Notes: generated by a model from the sequence alone, not told the origin. Numbered from the stretch's first letter, positions 26,504-35,503 are shown. The stretch is DNA of 64,000 bases from Desulfobacterales bacterium (GCA_016342285.1 JAEINQ010000019.1:27818-91817); one strand, 5' to 3'. Made by a program: numbers and translations.

Positions 26504-27378
26504 TAAGAAGCATGACCGCCTTTTCACGGGCGGAGAAGACTGTGGACGCCTTCACCGTTGGCATCGAGATGCGGACATACAACAGTCGCCATCTGGATCT
26601 GTCCCTGCGGATGCCCCACGGTTTTCAGGAACTGGAAAAAAAGGTTCGTGACCGAATCGCCGCTTCGATGATCCGGGGGCGGGTGGAAGTCCGGGTTCAA
26701 ATTCAGGATGCCACCGAGGCCGGCGCTGCCTTTGAGGTTGATGGGCCCAAGGCCGAAGCCTATCACCGGGCCCTTTTGGATCTCAAGGCGCGGTTTGACC
26801 TTGACGGCCCGGTCGGCCTCGACCTCTATGTCTCTGCCGGCCTCATTCGACCGGCCGATGCCGACCGGGACCTGGAGGCCTGCTGGCAGGCCCTGGCCGT
26901 ATGCCTGGACGTGGCACTGGCGGATCTGACCGCCATGCGGGAGAAGGAAGGGGCGCATCTGGCCCGGGACCTGGGCGAGCGTATGGCAACCGTGGCCGAA
27001 CGGCTTGAGCGCATCGGCCGGACCGTGTCGGGTCTGACGGAACTCTATCGGCAACGCCTGGAGGAGCGGATTCGCGTCCTGACCGACGGTGTGGCCCCCA
27101 TCGACCCGGCCCGCATCGCCCAGGAGGCGGCCATCCTGGCCGACAGAAGCGATATTTCCGAGGAGATCGTTCGGGCGCAAAGCCACCTGGATCAGTTCCG
27201 TGACATCATGGCCGCCACGGCGCCGGCCGGTCAGAAACTCAATTTCTTGCTTCAGGAGTTGAACCGCGAATTCAACACCATGGGGTCCAAATGCAACAGT
27301 GTTCAAGCGGCCCACGACATCGTGGATGTCAAGGCCGAATTGGAAAAAATCCGTGAACAGGTACAGAATGTGGAATGA
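26500..27378 (+). CDS. YicC family endoribonuclease
   Basis: A 292-residue YicC-family protein; members are endoribonucleases (YicC in E. coli, YloC in Bacillus). It starts MIRSMTAFSRAEKTV, then TYNSRHLDLSLRMP, and ends with GQKLNFLLQELNREFNTMGSK, the conserved C-terminal block with acidic residues. It is coupled to DUF4416 and followed by RemA and guanylate kinase, an order widespread in bacteria. Confidence 0.9.
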   Translation: MIRSMTAFSRAEKTVDAFTVGIEMRTYNSRHLDLSLRMPHGFQELEKKVRDRIAASMIRGRVEVRVQIQDATEAGAAFEVDGPKAEAYHRALLDLKARFDLDGPVGLDLYVSAGLIRPADADRDLEACWQALAVCLDVALADLTAMREKEGAHLARDLGERMATVAERLERIGRTVSGLTELYRQRLEERIRVLTDGVAPIDPARIAQEAAILADRSDISEEIVRAQSHLDQFRDIMAATAPAGQKLNFLLQELNREFNTMGSKCNSVQAAHDIVDVKAELEKIREQVQNVE

Positions 27379-27604
27379 TTCCAGCCTGACCTGAAGCCGG
27401 CCGGAAACGGTGTCAGCCGGTCACGCCGGCGCATTATTGTGATTGTCAGCGCGTTGCCCGATTGGGGGATTGACCGATGTTCGCTTTTACAGGGATTGCT
27501 CAGGGCCTTTCCAGCGCTGAAATGCTCGCCTTATCCAACGGGCCGGCGGTCGCGTAACCGGAACGGAAACATGACAGGCCCCATAACCGGGACGGAGATG
27601 AGAC

Positions 27605-27859
27605 ATGGAAAAGAGTCTGTTGAATATCGGATTCGGCAACACGGTGGTTGTCGAGCGGGTGATTGCCATTGTCGGCCCCAATTCGGCACCCATGAAACGT
27701 CTCAAGGACGAAGCCCGGGAAGAAAACCGTCTCGTCGACGCCACCCAGGGGCGCCGGACCCGTTCCATCATCATCATGGACAGCAACCACGTGGTCCTGT
27801 CCGCCATTCAGGCGGAAACCGTTTCCCAGCGGTTCGCCGCTCTCATGGAATCCGTTTGA
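27605..27859 (+). CDS. RemA-family (DUF370) DNA-binding regulator
   Basis: An 84-residue protein of the RemA/DUF370 family, which in Bacillus activates biofilm-matrix genes and forms DNA-wrapping rings. Visible blocks are [26 protein letters not shown] and the very conserved [30 protein letters not shown] precedes the ATG. The 226-base gap before it has only GC-rich dyads. Its target in this organism is unknown. Confidence 0.9.
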   Translation: MEKSLLNIGFGNTVVVERVIAIVGPNSAPMKRLKDEAREENRLVDATQGRRTRSIIIMDSNHVVLSAIQAETVSQRFAALMESV

Positions 27860-27880
27860 CCGGTGAGGATATCGTTGCCA

Positions 27881-28474
27881 ATGGGACAGCCCGAAGATAC
27901 TGTTTCGCCCGCCAAAGGGCAGTTGTTTATCGTCAGCGCCCCTTCAGGGGCAGGCAAGACCACTTTGTGCCGGGAGATTCTCAAACGGTTTCCCCGCATG
28001 CGCTATTCGGTTTCCCATACGACCCGGGTGCCTCGCGAAGGTGAAAAGCCTGGAAAAGACTACTATTTTGTTTCGGCCGAGGCCTTTGAAGCGGGCATCG
28101 CTGACGGGCTCTGGGCGGAGTGGGCCCGCGTGCACGACCATTATTACGGCACCTCGGTCCGGTTTCTGGACGAGGCCCGGGAAAATGGGATCGACGTACT
28201 GCTGGATATTGACGTCCAGGGGACGCGTCAGATGATCCGCCGGTTCCCGGATAGCATCACGGTTTTCATCATGCCCCCATCGCCGGAGGTGCTACGCCGG
28301 CGTCTCAACGGCCGGGGAACGGAGTCGCCGGAAGCCATTGAGCGGCGTATGACCGCCGCCCGCCAGGAGATGGCCCAGCGCGGTATCTACCGTTATACGG
28401 TGGTCAACGACGACCTGGATGTCGCGGTGGCGAAGTTGGCCGATATTATTCATTGCCACAGCCCCCGCAACTGA
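27881..28474 (+). CDS. gmk: Guanylate kinase
   Basis: A 197-residue enzyme converting GMP to GDP. The P-loop is FIVSAPSGAGKTTL, followed by the GMP-binding region RYSVSHTTRVPREGE and GKDYYFVSAEAFE, then DVLLDIDVQGTRQ. The ATG at 27881 gives a normal family length; a GTG at 27863 would add six residues. It lies 21 bases from remA, in the usual yicC-remA-gmk order. Confidence 0.95.
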   Translation: MGQPEDTVSPAKGQLFIVSAPSGAGKTTLCREILKRFPRMRYSVSHTTRVPREGEKPGKDYYFVSAEAFEAGIADGLWAEWARVHDHYYGTSVRFLDEARENGIDVLLDIDVQGTRQMIRRFPDSITVFIMPPSPEVLRRRLNGRGTESPEAIERRMTAARQEMAQRGIYRYTVVNDDLDVAVAKLADIIHCHSPRN

Positions 28475-28501
28475 TCGGGGATTGGGCTTTTGAGGGGTTG
28501 C

Positions 28502-29272
28502 ATGAAAACCGAAATCCTTTACGGTATCCATCCGGTTTACGAAGCCCTGCGCGCCGGGAGGCGGGAGGTGTTCGATATCTATCTGGGCCAGGAGCGGCCG
28601 TCGGGCCGCCTGGCAGGCCTGTTGGCACTGGCCGAATCCATCCCGCTGCCGGTGCATCGGGTCAAACCGGAGAAGCTTAGCGCCATGGCCGGCGCCGATA
28701 CCCACCAGGGCATCGGTATCCGGGTCGGCCCCTTGCCCCTGGTGGACATCGAGATGCTTCTCGGCCGGTCGTCGCGACCGCTGGTGATTTTGCTGGATGG
28801 GGTGATCGATCCCCAGAATTTTGGTGCGGTGGTCCGCACCGCCCTGTGTGCCGGCGCCGATGGCATGATTGTCGCCAAGGACCGAGCCGCACCACTGAGC
28901 CCGGCAGCGGCCAAGGCTTCGGCCGGAGGCCTGGAGCATCTTCCTTTGGCCCGGGTAACCAATCTGGTTAGCACCATGGCGGCGCTCAAGACGGCCGGGC
29001 TCTGGATCACCGGCCTGGATCGGGCCGCCGTTTCCAGCGTCTACGAAACCGACCTGGCCGGCGCTGTTGGCATTGTCATTGGCAGCGAACACAAGGGGAT
29101 CCGGCCGCTGGTCCGCAAACACTGCGACACCCTGGCGGCCATTCCCCAGTACGGCCCCCTGGATTCGCTCAACGCCTCGGTGGCCGCCGGCGTTGTCATT
29201 TACGAAGCGGTGCGGCAGCGCCGGGCGGCCGGCGTGGCCCCGGTAGACCCACCTAAGGGCAAAGGCGCCTGA
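28502..29272 (+). CDS. rlmB: 23S rRNA 2'-O-ribose methyltransferase RlmB-like (SpoU family)
   Basis: A 256-residue SPOUT methyltransferase. An N-terminal substrate-binding domain (ILYGIHPVYEALRAG) leads to the SpoU catalytic domain: ILLDGVIDPQNFGAVVRTA (motif 1), IGSEHKGIRPLV (motif 2) and PLDSLNASVAAGVVIYE (motif 3) forming the trefoil knot. The ATG at 28502 follows GAGGGG. In E. coli RlmB modifies G2251 of 23S rRNA. The TGA stop lies inside a family A element. Confidence 0.9.
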   Translation: MKTEILYGIHPVYEALRAGRREVFDIYLGQERPSGRLAGLLALAESIPLPVHRVKPEKLSAMAGADTHQGIGIRVGPLPLVDIEMLLGRSSRPLVILLDGVIDPQNFGAVVRTALCAGADGMIVAKDRAAPLSPAAAKASAGGLEHLPLARVTNLVSTMAALKTAGLWITGLDRAAVSSVYETDLAGAVGIVIGSEHKGIRPLVRKHCDTLAAIPQYGPLDSLNASVAAGVVIYEAVRQRRAAGVAPVDPPKGKGA

Positions 29273-29340
29273 CCCGGAGGGCCATGCTTTGGTCTGACCC
29301 GGAACGGGCTGGGTTGCCGGCCCAGATAAGTATAGAGTGA
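29270..29340 (-). repeat. Dispersed element, family A, inverted orientation (copy 4)
   Basis: Read on the minus strand it gives CCCAGCCCG, ACCAAAGCATGGCCCTCCGG and GTCAGGCGCC, matching 22797-22864. It is the only A copy found in this orientation. The rlmB stop (29270-29272) falls inside its end. Confidence 0.7.
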
Positions 29341-29362
29341 ACGCGTAATAAGGCTAAGTCTG

Positions 29363-29440
29363 CCGCGGAGCCTGCAGCGAGCACAGAGAACCAATTCGTA
29401 TAAAAAAAGGTTCTCTGCGTCCTCAGTGATCTCCGTGGTT
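29363..29440. repeat. Nonamer (CCGCGGAGC-type) facing arms before icd
   Basis: CCGCGGAGCCTGCAGCGAGC ending in GAGAACC (29392) faces GGTTCTCTGCGTCC ending in CTCCGTGGTT (29440). Stem ends GAGAACC/GGTTCTC match exactly. It ends about 43 bases before the icd ATG. Confidence 0.65.
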
Positions 29441-29482
29441 AAAATCAATGACTTTTCACTTACACAAAGGACAGGCGAAGCC

Positions 29483-30709
29483 ATGGAAAAGCCATCCCAG
29501 GTGACCATCAATTCCGACGGAACCCTGAACGTTCCCGATTACCCCGAAATTCCCTTTATCGAGGGGGACGGCATCGGGCCTGACATCTGGCGTGCCACCC
29601 GGCTGGTGCTGGACCGGGCCGTTACCGCGGCCTTCGGCGGCGCTCGTGCCATCCAATGGATCGAGATCCTTGCCGGAGAAAAGGCCCACGCCCGGACCGG
29701 TCAGTGGCTGCCCGAAGAGACCCTGGCAGCCATTGAATCCCATGTCATCGCCATCAAGGGGCCGCTGACCACCCCCATCGGGGAGGGGATGCGAAGCCTC
29801 AACGTGGCCATTCGGCAAAAACTCGATCTTTACGCCTGTGTCCGCCCGGTCCGCTATATCGACCCGGTACCCAGCCCGATGCGGTCTCCGGAGAAGATCG
29901 ACATGGTGGTCTTTAGGGAAAACACCGAGGACCTTTACGCCGGCATCGAGTGGGCGTCGGGTAGTGAAGAGGCCGAGGCCCTATCCGAATTTCTAAAGAC
30001 CCGCATGGGTGCGGTGCTGCCCGACGGGGCCGGGATCGGCATCAAGCCCATGAGCGCAAAAAACACCAAGCGCCTGGTGGCCCGGGCCATTGCCTACGCC
30101 CTTGATCATGGGCTGCCCAGTGTTACCCTGATGCATAAGGGCAACATCATGAAGTTTACCGAAGGGGCCTTCAACCGATGGGGGTACGAGGTGGCCAAAG
30201 AGCGTTTTGGCGACCGCACCCTCACCGAAGCCGAGCTTTATGACCGTTACGACGGCACCGCTCCCGAGGGCAAGGTGGTGATCAAAGACCGGATTGCGGA
30301 CATGCTTTTTCAGCAGGTGCTGCTTCGGCCCGAAGAGTACAGCGTCATCGCCTGCCCCAATCTCAACGGGGACTATCTTTCCGATGCCCTGGCCGCCCAG
30401 GTCGGGGGGTTGGGCATGGCGCCCGGCGCCAACCTCAGCGACAAGGCGGCGGTCTTTGAGGCCACCCATGGCACGGCGCCCAAGTACGCCGGGCTCGACA
30501 AGGTCAATCCCAGCAGTCTGATTCTCTCCGGCGCCATGATGCTGGACCACATGGGGTGGCAGCCGGCTGCGGAACAGATTCGTCGGGCACTTCAGACCAC
30601 GGTTCGGGCCGGAACGGTCACTTACGACCTGGCGCGGCAGATCCCCGGGGCCCGGGAAGTGTCTTGCTCGGCTTTTGCCGAGGCCGTGGCGGAGAATATG
30701 GGCCGGTAA
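29483..30709 (+). CDS. icd: Isocitrate dehydrogenase (NADP-type)
   Basis: A 408-residue enzyme oxidising isocitrate to 2-oxoglutarate in the TCA cycle. Recognisable blocks are [15 protein letters not shown], the substrate loop [49 protein letters not shown] and [22 protein letters not shown] 29483 is chosen over the upstream frame because it follows AAAGGACAGG and starts at the family's usual place. The coenzyme is inferred from similarity to the bacterial Icd type. Confidence 0.94.
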   Translation: MEKPSQVTINSDGTLNVPDYPEIPFIEGDGIGPDIWRATRLVLDRAVTAAFGGARAIQWIEILAGEKAHARTGQWLPEETLAAIESHVIAIKGPLTTPIGEGMRSLNVAIRQKLDLYACVRPVRYIDPVPSPMRSPEKIDMVVFRENTEDLYAGIEWASGSEEAEALSEFLKTRMGAVLPDGAGIGIKPMSAKNTKRLVARAIAYALDHGLPSVTLMHKGNIMKFTEGAFNRWGYEVAKERFGDRTLTEAELYDRYDGTAPEGKVVIKDRIADMLFQQVLLRPEEYSVIACPNLNGDYLSDALAAQVGGLGMAPGANLSDKAAVFEATHGTAPKYAGLDKVNPSSLILSGAMMLDHMGWQPAAEQIRRALQTTVRAGTVTYDLARQIPGAREVSCSAFAEAVAENMGR

Positions 30710-30760
30710 ATCTGATGTTAAGCCGCCACATGTCCATCCCGGCGACTGGAGCTGAACGCC

Positions 30761-31573
30761 ATGGGGCGATTTTCGACTTCTCGGCATGCATTTTATGGGG
30801 TGCTGGGCGCGCTTGCCCAGGCCCTTTTTCCAGCCAGGTGCCTGGCCTGCGGCGAGCCTGTCGGACTCGTCGGACAGTCGGCGGCTACCGCTGCCAGCCC
30901 CCTGGCTGGCATGGTCTGCGATGCCTGTGCCGGTAACGTTCAGCCGGTAGGGTCCCCTTTGTGCTTGCAATGCGGCATGATGTTCAAGAGCCGCGAGGGG
31001 CCGGACCATCTCTGCCAGGACTGTATGACCCGCCCCCGGCGGTTTTTTCGGGCGCGGGCCGCCGGGATTTACCACAAAAGCCTCATGTCCCTGGTCCTGG
31101 CGCTCAAATACCGGGGTAAGACCCGCGTGGCAGAGCCCCTTGGGCGATGGCTCTTTGAGACCTTTGTCGACCACTGGGCCGCCGGAGAGATCGACCGGAT
31201 CGTTCCGGTCCCGCTTCACGCCAGACGGTTTCGGAGCCGGGGGTTCAACCAGGCTTACCTGCTGATTCGCCGCTGGCCGGACATGGCACGGGAGATGGCC
31301 GAAGCGGCGCCATCGTGGCAGGTGGTCCGGGACGTGCTGGTGCGAAACCGGCCCACCGCCAGTCAGACCGGACTCGACCGTCGGGCAAGGACGAAAAACG
31401 TCCGGGGTGCCTTTGCCGTTCCCCGGCCCGAGGCCGTGGCCGGCCGGCGGATTCTGCTGGTGGACGACGTGATGACCACCGGTGCCACGGCCGATGCCTG
31501 TGCCCGGGTCCTGCGGACGGCCGGGGCCGAGCGGGTCGACGTGCTGACCCTGGCCCGGGCGAATCGGTTTTAG
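30761..31573 (+). CDS. ComF family phosphoribosyltransferase-like protein
   Basis: A 270-residue ComF-type protein: an N-terminal zinc-finger region with Cys pairs in CLACGEPVG, CDACAGNVQ, CLQCGMMF and CQDCMTRP, then a PRTase-like domain ending in ILLVDDVMTTGATADACARVL, the PRPP-binding loop. ComF proteins act in DNA uptake in competent bacteria, but the family is present in many non-competent species. GGAG lies upstream of the ATG. Confidence 0.9.
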   Translation: MGRFSTSRHAFYGVLGALAQALFPARCLACGEPVGLVGQSAATAASPLAGMVCDACAGNVQPVGSPLCLQCGMMFKSREGPDHLCQDCMTRPRRFFRARAAGIYHKSLMSLVLALKYRGKTRVAEPLGRWLFETFVDHWAAGEIDRIVPVPLHARRFRSRGFNQAYLLIRRWPDMAREMAEAAPSWQVVRDVLVRNRPTASQTGLDRRARTKNVRGAFAVPRPEAVAGRRILLVDDVMTTGATADACARVLRTAGAERVDVLTLARANRF

Positions 31574-31638
31574 GTGTTAACTTTGTGTCCGTTGTGCCTT
31601 TTTTTGATACTTGATACTTAAAACGGGTGTTACGATCC

Positions 31639-32139
31639 ATGACAGCCGAGAAAATCGTTCAAAAAGACGAACTCATTGCCATTCTTGAGCCCCGGGTGAG
31701 GGCGGGAAAACGCGTGGTCTTTACCAATGGATGCTTCGACCTGCTCCATGTGGGGCACGTGCGGTACCTGGCGAGTGCCCGGGCCTGCGGTGACCTGCTG
31801 GTGGTGGGCCTGAACTCCGACCGGTCCGTGAGAACCATCAAGGGGCCGACTCGGCCGTTGGTGCCCCAGGACCAGCGGGCCGAAGTGCTGGCCGCTCTGG
31901 CCTGCGTTGATTTTGTGGTGATCTTTGAAGAGCCCGATCCTGGGGCTCTCATCGAAGCCATTTTGCCCCAGGTGCTGGTCAAGGGGGCGGATTGGCCCGA
32001 GGACCGGATCATTGGCGCCCGGGCGGTGCGGGGGGCCGGCGGGACCGTGGTCCGGGTACCGGTCGTGCCAGGGGCCGCTACTTCGACCATCATCGAACGG
32101 ATCCTTCAACTGTCAAAGGAACCGGCCACCGATGATTGA
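31639..32139 (+). CDS. rfaE2: D-glycero-beta-D-manno-heptose 1-phosphate adenylyltransferase (RfaE domain II)
   Basis: A 166-residue nucleotidyltransferase equal to the C-terminal half of HldE. It makes ADP-heptose for the LPS core. VVFTNGCFDLLHVGHVRYL holds the HxGH active site, and IEAILPQVLVKGADWPEDRIIGA and a closing STTIIERI-like segment complete it. The kinase half (RfaE domain I) is not in the window. ATG 31639 is preferred over GTG 31627. It overlaps pgeF by 8 bases. Confidence 0.93.
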   Translation: MTAEKIVQKDELIAILEPRVRAGKRVVFTNGCFDLLHVGHVRYLASARACGDLLVVGLNSDRSVRTIKGPTRPLVPQDQRAEVLAALACVDFVVIFEEPDPGALIEAILPQVLVKGADWPEDRIIGARAVRGAGGTVVRVPVVPGAATSTIIERILQLSKEPATDD

Positions 32140-32908
32140 GACCCAGGTCAACGGCGTCCCCGTGCTGCGGTTTTCCCATTTGAGCGCTGTCCCGGGGGTT
32201 TGCCATGGGATCTTTACCCGGCACGGCGGGGTGAGCCAGGGCCCCTTTCAAAGTTTGAATATGGCCTTCGGCGTCGGCGATCAGCCTGACGCCGTCCTTG
32301 AAAACCGCCGGATCCTTGCCGACTGCATGGGCGGTGCCGAGCCGGTCTTTTTAGACCAGGTTCACGGGACCCGTGTACGGCGCATTGCATCGGATTCCCC
32401 GACCTCCGGCAGCGGCGTATCCCTGACCGGAGATGCCATGGTCACGGCTCGGGCCGGAACGGCCCTGACCATTCAGACGGCCGACTGCCAGGCGATTCTG
32501 CTTTTTGATCCCCAGCGCCGGGTGGTGGCCAATGTGCATTCCGGGTGGCGGGGAAGCGTGGCAAACGTCATCGGACAAACCCTTGCCGCCATGACCGATG
32601 CATTTGGCTGCCGGCCAAAAGGGGTCCTGGCCGGCATCGGTCCGTCCCTGGGGCCCTGCTGCGCCGAGTTTCGCCATTACCGCCGGGAGATTCCGGAGCC
32701 TTTATGGGGGTACGGAGATAGCCGCCACCACTTCGATTTCTGGGCACTGAGCCGGGACCAACTCGTGGGGGCCGGGGTGGCCGAAGCCAACGTGGAAGCG
32801 GCCGGGATCTGCACACGATGCCGGACCGACCGGTTTTTCAGCTACCGGGCCGAAGGCGTGACCGGCCGGCTTGCCGCCGCCATCGCACTGACGGACGGAG
32901 TTCGTTGA
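32132..32908 (+). CDS. pgeF: PgeF/YfiH family laccase-domain protein (peptidoglycan editing factor)
   Basis: A 258-residue member of the multicopper-polyphenol-oxidase-like YfiH family. PgeF removes wrongly incorporated L-Ser from muropeptide precursors in E. coli; other members act on purine nucleosides. Metal-ligand blocks are visible: DQVHGTRV, QTADCQAIL and NVHSGWRGSVANVIG, then GPSLGPCCAEF and CTRC near the end. ATG 32132 is supported by AAAGGA upstream and overlaps rfaE2. Confidence 0.9.
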   Translation: MIETQVNGVPVLRFSHLSAVPGVCHGIFTRHGGVSQGPFQSLNMAFGVGDQPDAVLENRRILADCMGGAEPVFLDQVHGTRVRRIASDSPTSGSGVSLTGDAMVTARAGTALTIQTADCQAILLFDPQRRVVANVHSGWRGSVANVIGQTLAAMTDAFGCRPKGVLAGIGPSLGPCCAEFRHYRREIPEPLWGYGDSRHHFDFWALSRDQLVGAGVAEANVEAAGICTRCRTDRFFSYRAEGVTGRLAAAIALTDGVR

Positions 32909-33205
32909 GAGGGTTCAAGGGGTCGAGGGTTCAAGGGTTCGAGGGTTCAAGGGTTCAAGGGTTCGAGGGTTCAAGGGTTCAAGGGTTCGAGGGTTCGAGG
33001 ATTCGAGGGTTCGAGGGTTCGAGGATTCGAGGATTCGAGGGTTTGAGGAAGGGCGGTGTCAACCCATGGATTCCGGCCGGATCCTTTCCTGAAGCCCTGT
33101 CCGTTTTTGTTTTTGCCATGGAAACATCGTCCACTGGGCCAGGGTTCTTTGCCCCCTTGGCCCCTTGGCCCCTTGACCCCTGGAATCCTCGAACCCTTTT
33201 TTATC
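32909..33205. repeat. GGTTCRAG octamer array (about 17 units) with core and facing right arm
   Basis: From 32913 to about 33043 the DNA is a near-perfect tandem of 8-base units (GGTTCAAG, GGTTCGAG, GATTCGAG, GGTTTGAG). A core of about 105 bases follows, and then five or six complementary 8-base units (CCCCTTGG, CCCCTTGA, ATCCTCGA-type) to 33200. The same design at smaller scale lies at 10047-10213. It fills the 366-base gap between pgeF and pyrK, and no gene is seen. Confidence 0.85.
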
Positions 33206-33274
33206 CATGGGTTGTGCGAGGGGCCCAATGCCTTTTGGGTTCTTGAAGGCCCATACGGGAAAAGGAACAGACCT

Positions 33275-34105
33275 ATGACCGCCAGACGATTGCAGCAGGT
33301 GCGGGTGCCGGTACTTTGGAATCGCGAGACCGTACCAGGCATCTTTCACTTGGGTTTGGCCGTCGAAGACGCCTTTGATCGGGCCAGACCCGGACAGTTT
33401 GTCATGGTCCGTTTTTCCCAAGGCGTGGCGCCGCTGCTTCGGCGCCCGTTTTCCATCCACCGCCGCACGGATGACGGCGGGCGGGTCACCGGTATCGAGC
33501 TGCTTTACAAAGTGGTGGGGGAGGGGACGCGGGCCATGTCCCGTCTTGGGACAGGAGACCGGGTCGATGTCCTCGGCCCCCTGGGCAACGGCTTTACCGT
33601 GGGTGCCGGGGTTAAACGGGTCGCTTTGGCCGGCGGCGGCATCGGGGTAGCGCCGTTGGTCTTTCTTGCCGAAACCCTGGTGGCCGAAGGGTTCGATCCT
33701 TCGGCCATTGAGGCCTTTCTGGGTGCCGGAACCGAAGACGATCTGCTTTGCGCCGACCGGTTTGCCGCCATGGGCATGTCGGTGCACCTGACGACCGACG
33801 ACGGCAGTGCCGGGCTGCAATGCCTGGTGACTCATCCCCTGGAAATGGTGCTCGCCCAGTCGCCGCCGGACCTGATTTGCGCCTGCGGCCCCATGGCCAT
33901 GCTGGCCTGTGTGGCTGGTCTGGCGGAGAAGTTTAAGATAGACGCCCAGGTTTCCATCGAGGCATTGATGGCCTGCGGTCTGGGGGCATGCCTGGGATGC
34001 GCCGTTGCTCAATCGGCCAAGGGCGCCGGTTTTCTGCACGCCTGCCTTGACGGACCGGTGTTTGACGCACAACGCCTGGATCTTTCAGGGAGATTTTTGC
34101 GTTGA
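33275..34105 (+). CDS. pyrK: Dihydroorotate dehydrogenase electron-transfer subunit (PyrK-like)
   Basis: A 276-residue ferredoxin-reductase-like protein. It has a FAD domain (PGQFVMVRFSQGVAPLLRRPFSI), an NAD-binding core (VALAGGGIGVAPLVFLAE) and a C-terminal 2Fe-2S site with cysteines in ACGLGACLGCAVAQ and HACLDGPVF. In PyrDB-PyrK complexes it passes electrons from dihydroorotate to NAD+. The catalytic PyrD subunit is not adjacent here: the next genes are ATP synthase. ATG 33275 follows AAAGGAACAG. A role as another NAD-linked reductase subunit is possible. Confidence 0.87.
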   Translation: MTARRLQQVRVPVLWNRETVPGIFHLGLAVEDAFDRARPGQFVMVRFSQGVAPLLRRPFSIHRRTDDGGRVTGIELLYKVVGEGTRAMSRLGTGDRVDVLGPLGNGFTVGAGVKRVALAGGGIGVAPLVFLAETLVAEGFDPSAIEAFLGAGTEDDLLCADRFAAMGMSVHLTTDDGSAGLQCLVTHPLEMVLAQSPPDLICACGPMAMLACVAGLAEKFKIDAQVSIEALMACGLGACLGCAVAQSAKGAGFLHACLDGPVFDAQRLDLSGRFLR

Positions 34106-34149
34106 CTTGGCACGGGCCCTGTGGTAGATGCACTTACTCCAAATGGGGA

Positions 34150-34172
34150 CGATTTCACAATTCGTGAAATCG
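34150..34172. promoter_or_regulatory. Perfect 9-bp palindrome in the atpZ leader
   Basis: CGATTTCAC at 34150-34158 pairs with GTGAAATCG at 34164-34172 around AATTC. It lies 15 bases before the atpZ ATG. It could be an operator or leader hairpin; there is no T-run, so a terminator is unlikely. Confidence 0.5.
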
Positions 34173-34187
34173 GCCGAAGGCGTGTGA

Positions 34188-34409
34188 ATGAAACGGGAAA
34201 CGCGGCGATACATTCAGGACCTGACCTATTTCAGCAGCTTGGGCCTACAGGTGTCGCTCTCCATCTTCATCGGTCTGGCCGTGGGGATTTGGCTTGATCG
34301 GAACGTTTTTCATACCACCCCTTGGCTGACCTTGGTGTTCCTGATGCTGGGAATCGCCGCAGGGTTCCGCAATATTGCCTTGGCCATCAAAAAGAGCAGC
34401 AGACTGTGA
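34188..34409 (+). CDS. atpZ: AtpZ/AtpI-like small membrane protein of the ATP synthase operon
   Basis: A 73-residue protein with two hydrophobic helices (about 19-35 and 45-66), starting MKRETRRYIQDLTYFSSLGLQ. It fits the AtpZ family, suggested to act with AtpI in cation supply or c-ring assembly. It opens the Fo gene set atpZ-atpI-atpB-atpE. Confidence 0.8.
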   Translation: MKRETRRYIQDLTYFSSLGLQVSLSIFIGLAVGIWLDRNVFHTTPWLTLVFLMLGIAAGFRNIALAIKKSSRL

Positions 34410-34425
34410 CGGACGGACCGACGAC

Positions 34426-34812
34426 GTGATCATCCAGCAACGCATACTGACATTTATCACCCGGGCCAACTGGATACTCTTTGCGGTGACCAGTCTTTTC
34501 GGCCTTGCGTTGACGTCTCCGGCCTTTGCCAACGGGATCATTTTCGGCGGGTTGATCGTGACCATCAATTTCCACCTGCTGGCCCGTACCCTGAAAAAGG
34601 CGTTGACGCCCCCCCACCTGTCATCACACAACGTGGTTCTGGCCAAATACTACATTCGGTTTGTCGCCAGCGGCGGCGTCATTTTTTTTCTGATATCCCG
34701 GCATTGGGTGGAACCGCTGGGTCTTTTTATCGGTCTTTCCGTGGTGGTTGCCAGCATCATGCTTGCCACCATGTGCGAATTCAAAAAACTCATCTTCAAG
34801 GAGGCCGTCTAA
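34426..34812 (+). CDS. atpI: ATP synthase subunit I (AtpI-like)
   Basis: A 128-residue four-helix membrane protein between atpZ and atpB, which is the usual place of AtpI, a chaperone for c-ring assembly. I prefer the GTG at 34426 (VIIQQRILTFITRANWIL, with GGACGG upstream); an ATG-type extension to 34375 would overlap atpZ and adds polar residues with no similarity. It ends one base before the atpB GTG. Confidence 0.78.
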   Translation: MIIQQRILTFITRANWILFAVTSLFGLALTSPAFANGIIFGGLIVTINFHLLARTLKKALTPPHLSSHNVVLAKYYIRFVASGGVIFFLISRHWVEPLGLFIGLSVVVASIMLATMCEFKKLIFKEAV

Positions 34813-34813
34813 G

Positions 34814-35503
34814 GTGGAACATCCCTATCTCTTCTTTGTCAAGCTGTTTGAGGCGATCGGACTTGGCCATTTCGCGCATACCTACACCCACGTGGTCTAT
34901 TCCTGGGTGGTCATGGCGATTCTGATCATTGTCGGCGCCGTTGCCGCCAAAGGCGTTTCCCTGATCCCCTCCAAGGGACAGAATTTCTTCGAGTTGGTTA
35001 TTTCCGGAATCGAGGAATTCATGGTGGACACCATCGGAGAAGAAGGTCGATGGCTCTTTCCATTGGCTGCCACCGTTTTTATCTATGTCTTTATCGGCAA
35101 CCTCATCGGGCTGGTGCCGGGCTTTTTCCCGCCAACCGCCAACCTGAACACCACCGCCTCCTGTGCCCTGACCGTGGTGGTCTTCACCCATATCATCGGC
35201 ATTAAATACCACGGCCTCGCCTACGTTAAACACTTCATGGGACCGGTCTGGTGGATGAGTCCCCTGATTTTTATCATCGAGATCATCGGACACCTGGCCC
35301 GTATCCTCTCGCTCTCTTTCCGTCTTTTCGGGAATATGATGGGCCACGAGATCGTGCTGGCCATCCTCTTTGCCCTGGCCGGTGCCTTTTTTGCGCCGCT
35401 GCCGATCATGGCGCTGGGCATTTTCGTGTCCTTTGTGCAGGGGTTCGTCTTTTTTCTCCTGTCCATCATCTATTTCCAGGGGGCTTTGGAACACGCCCAC
35501 TGA
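34814..35503 (+). CDS. atpB: ATP synthase Fo subunit a
   Basis: A 229-residue subunit a, the stator half-channel protein. The essential arginine is R170 in ARILSLSFRLFGNMMGHEI. Other marks are NLIGLVPGFFPPTANLNTT and the closing FVQGFVFFLLSIIYFQGALEHAH. The start is GTG at 34814 with AAGGAGG ten bases upstream, overlapping the end of atpI. F1 genes do not follow, so they must be elsewhere. Confidence 0.94.
   Translation: MEHPYLFFVKLFEAIGLGHFAHTYTHVVYSWVVMAILIIVGAVAAKGVSLIPSKGQNFFELVISGIEEFMVDTIGEEGRWLFPLAATVFIYVFIGNLIGLVPGFFPPTANLNTTASCALTVVVFTHIIGIKYHGLAYVKHFMGPVWWMSPLIFIIEIIGHLARILSLSFRLFGNMMGHEIVLAILFALAGAFFAPLPIMALGIFVSFVQGFVFFLLSIIYFQGALEHAH

Noticed and set aside
32909..33045. Octamer array considered as a CRISPR array
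   Set aside because: The units are 8 bases with no spacers and there are no cas genes.
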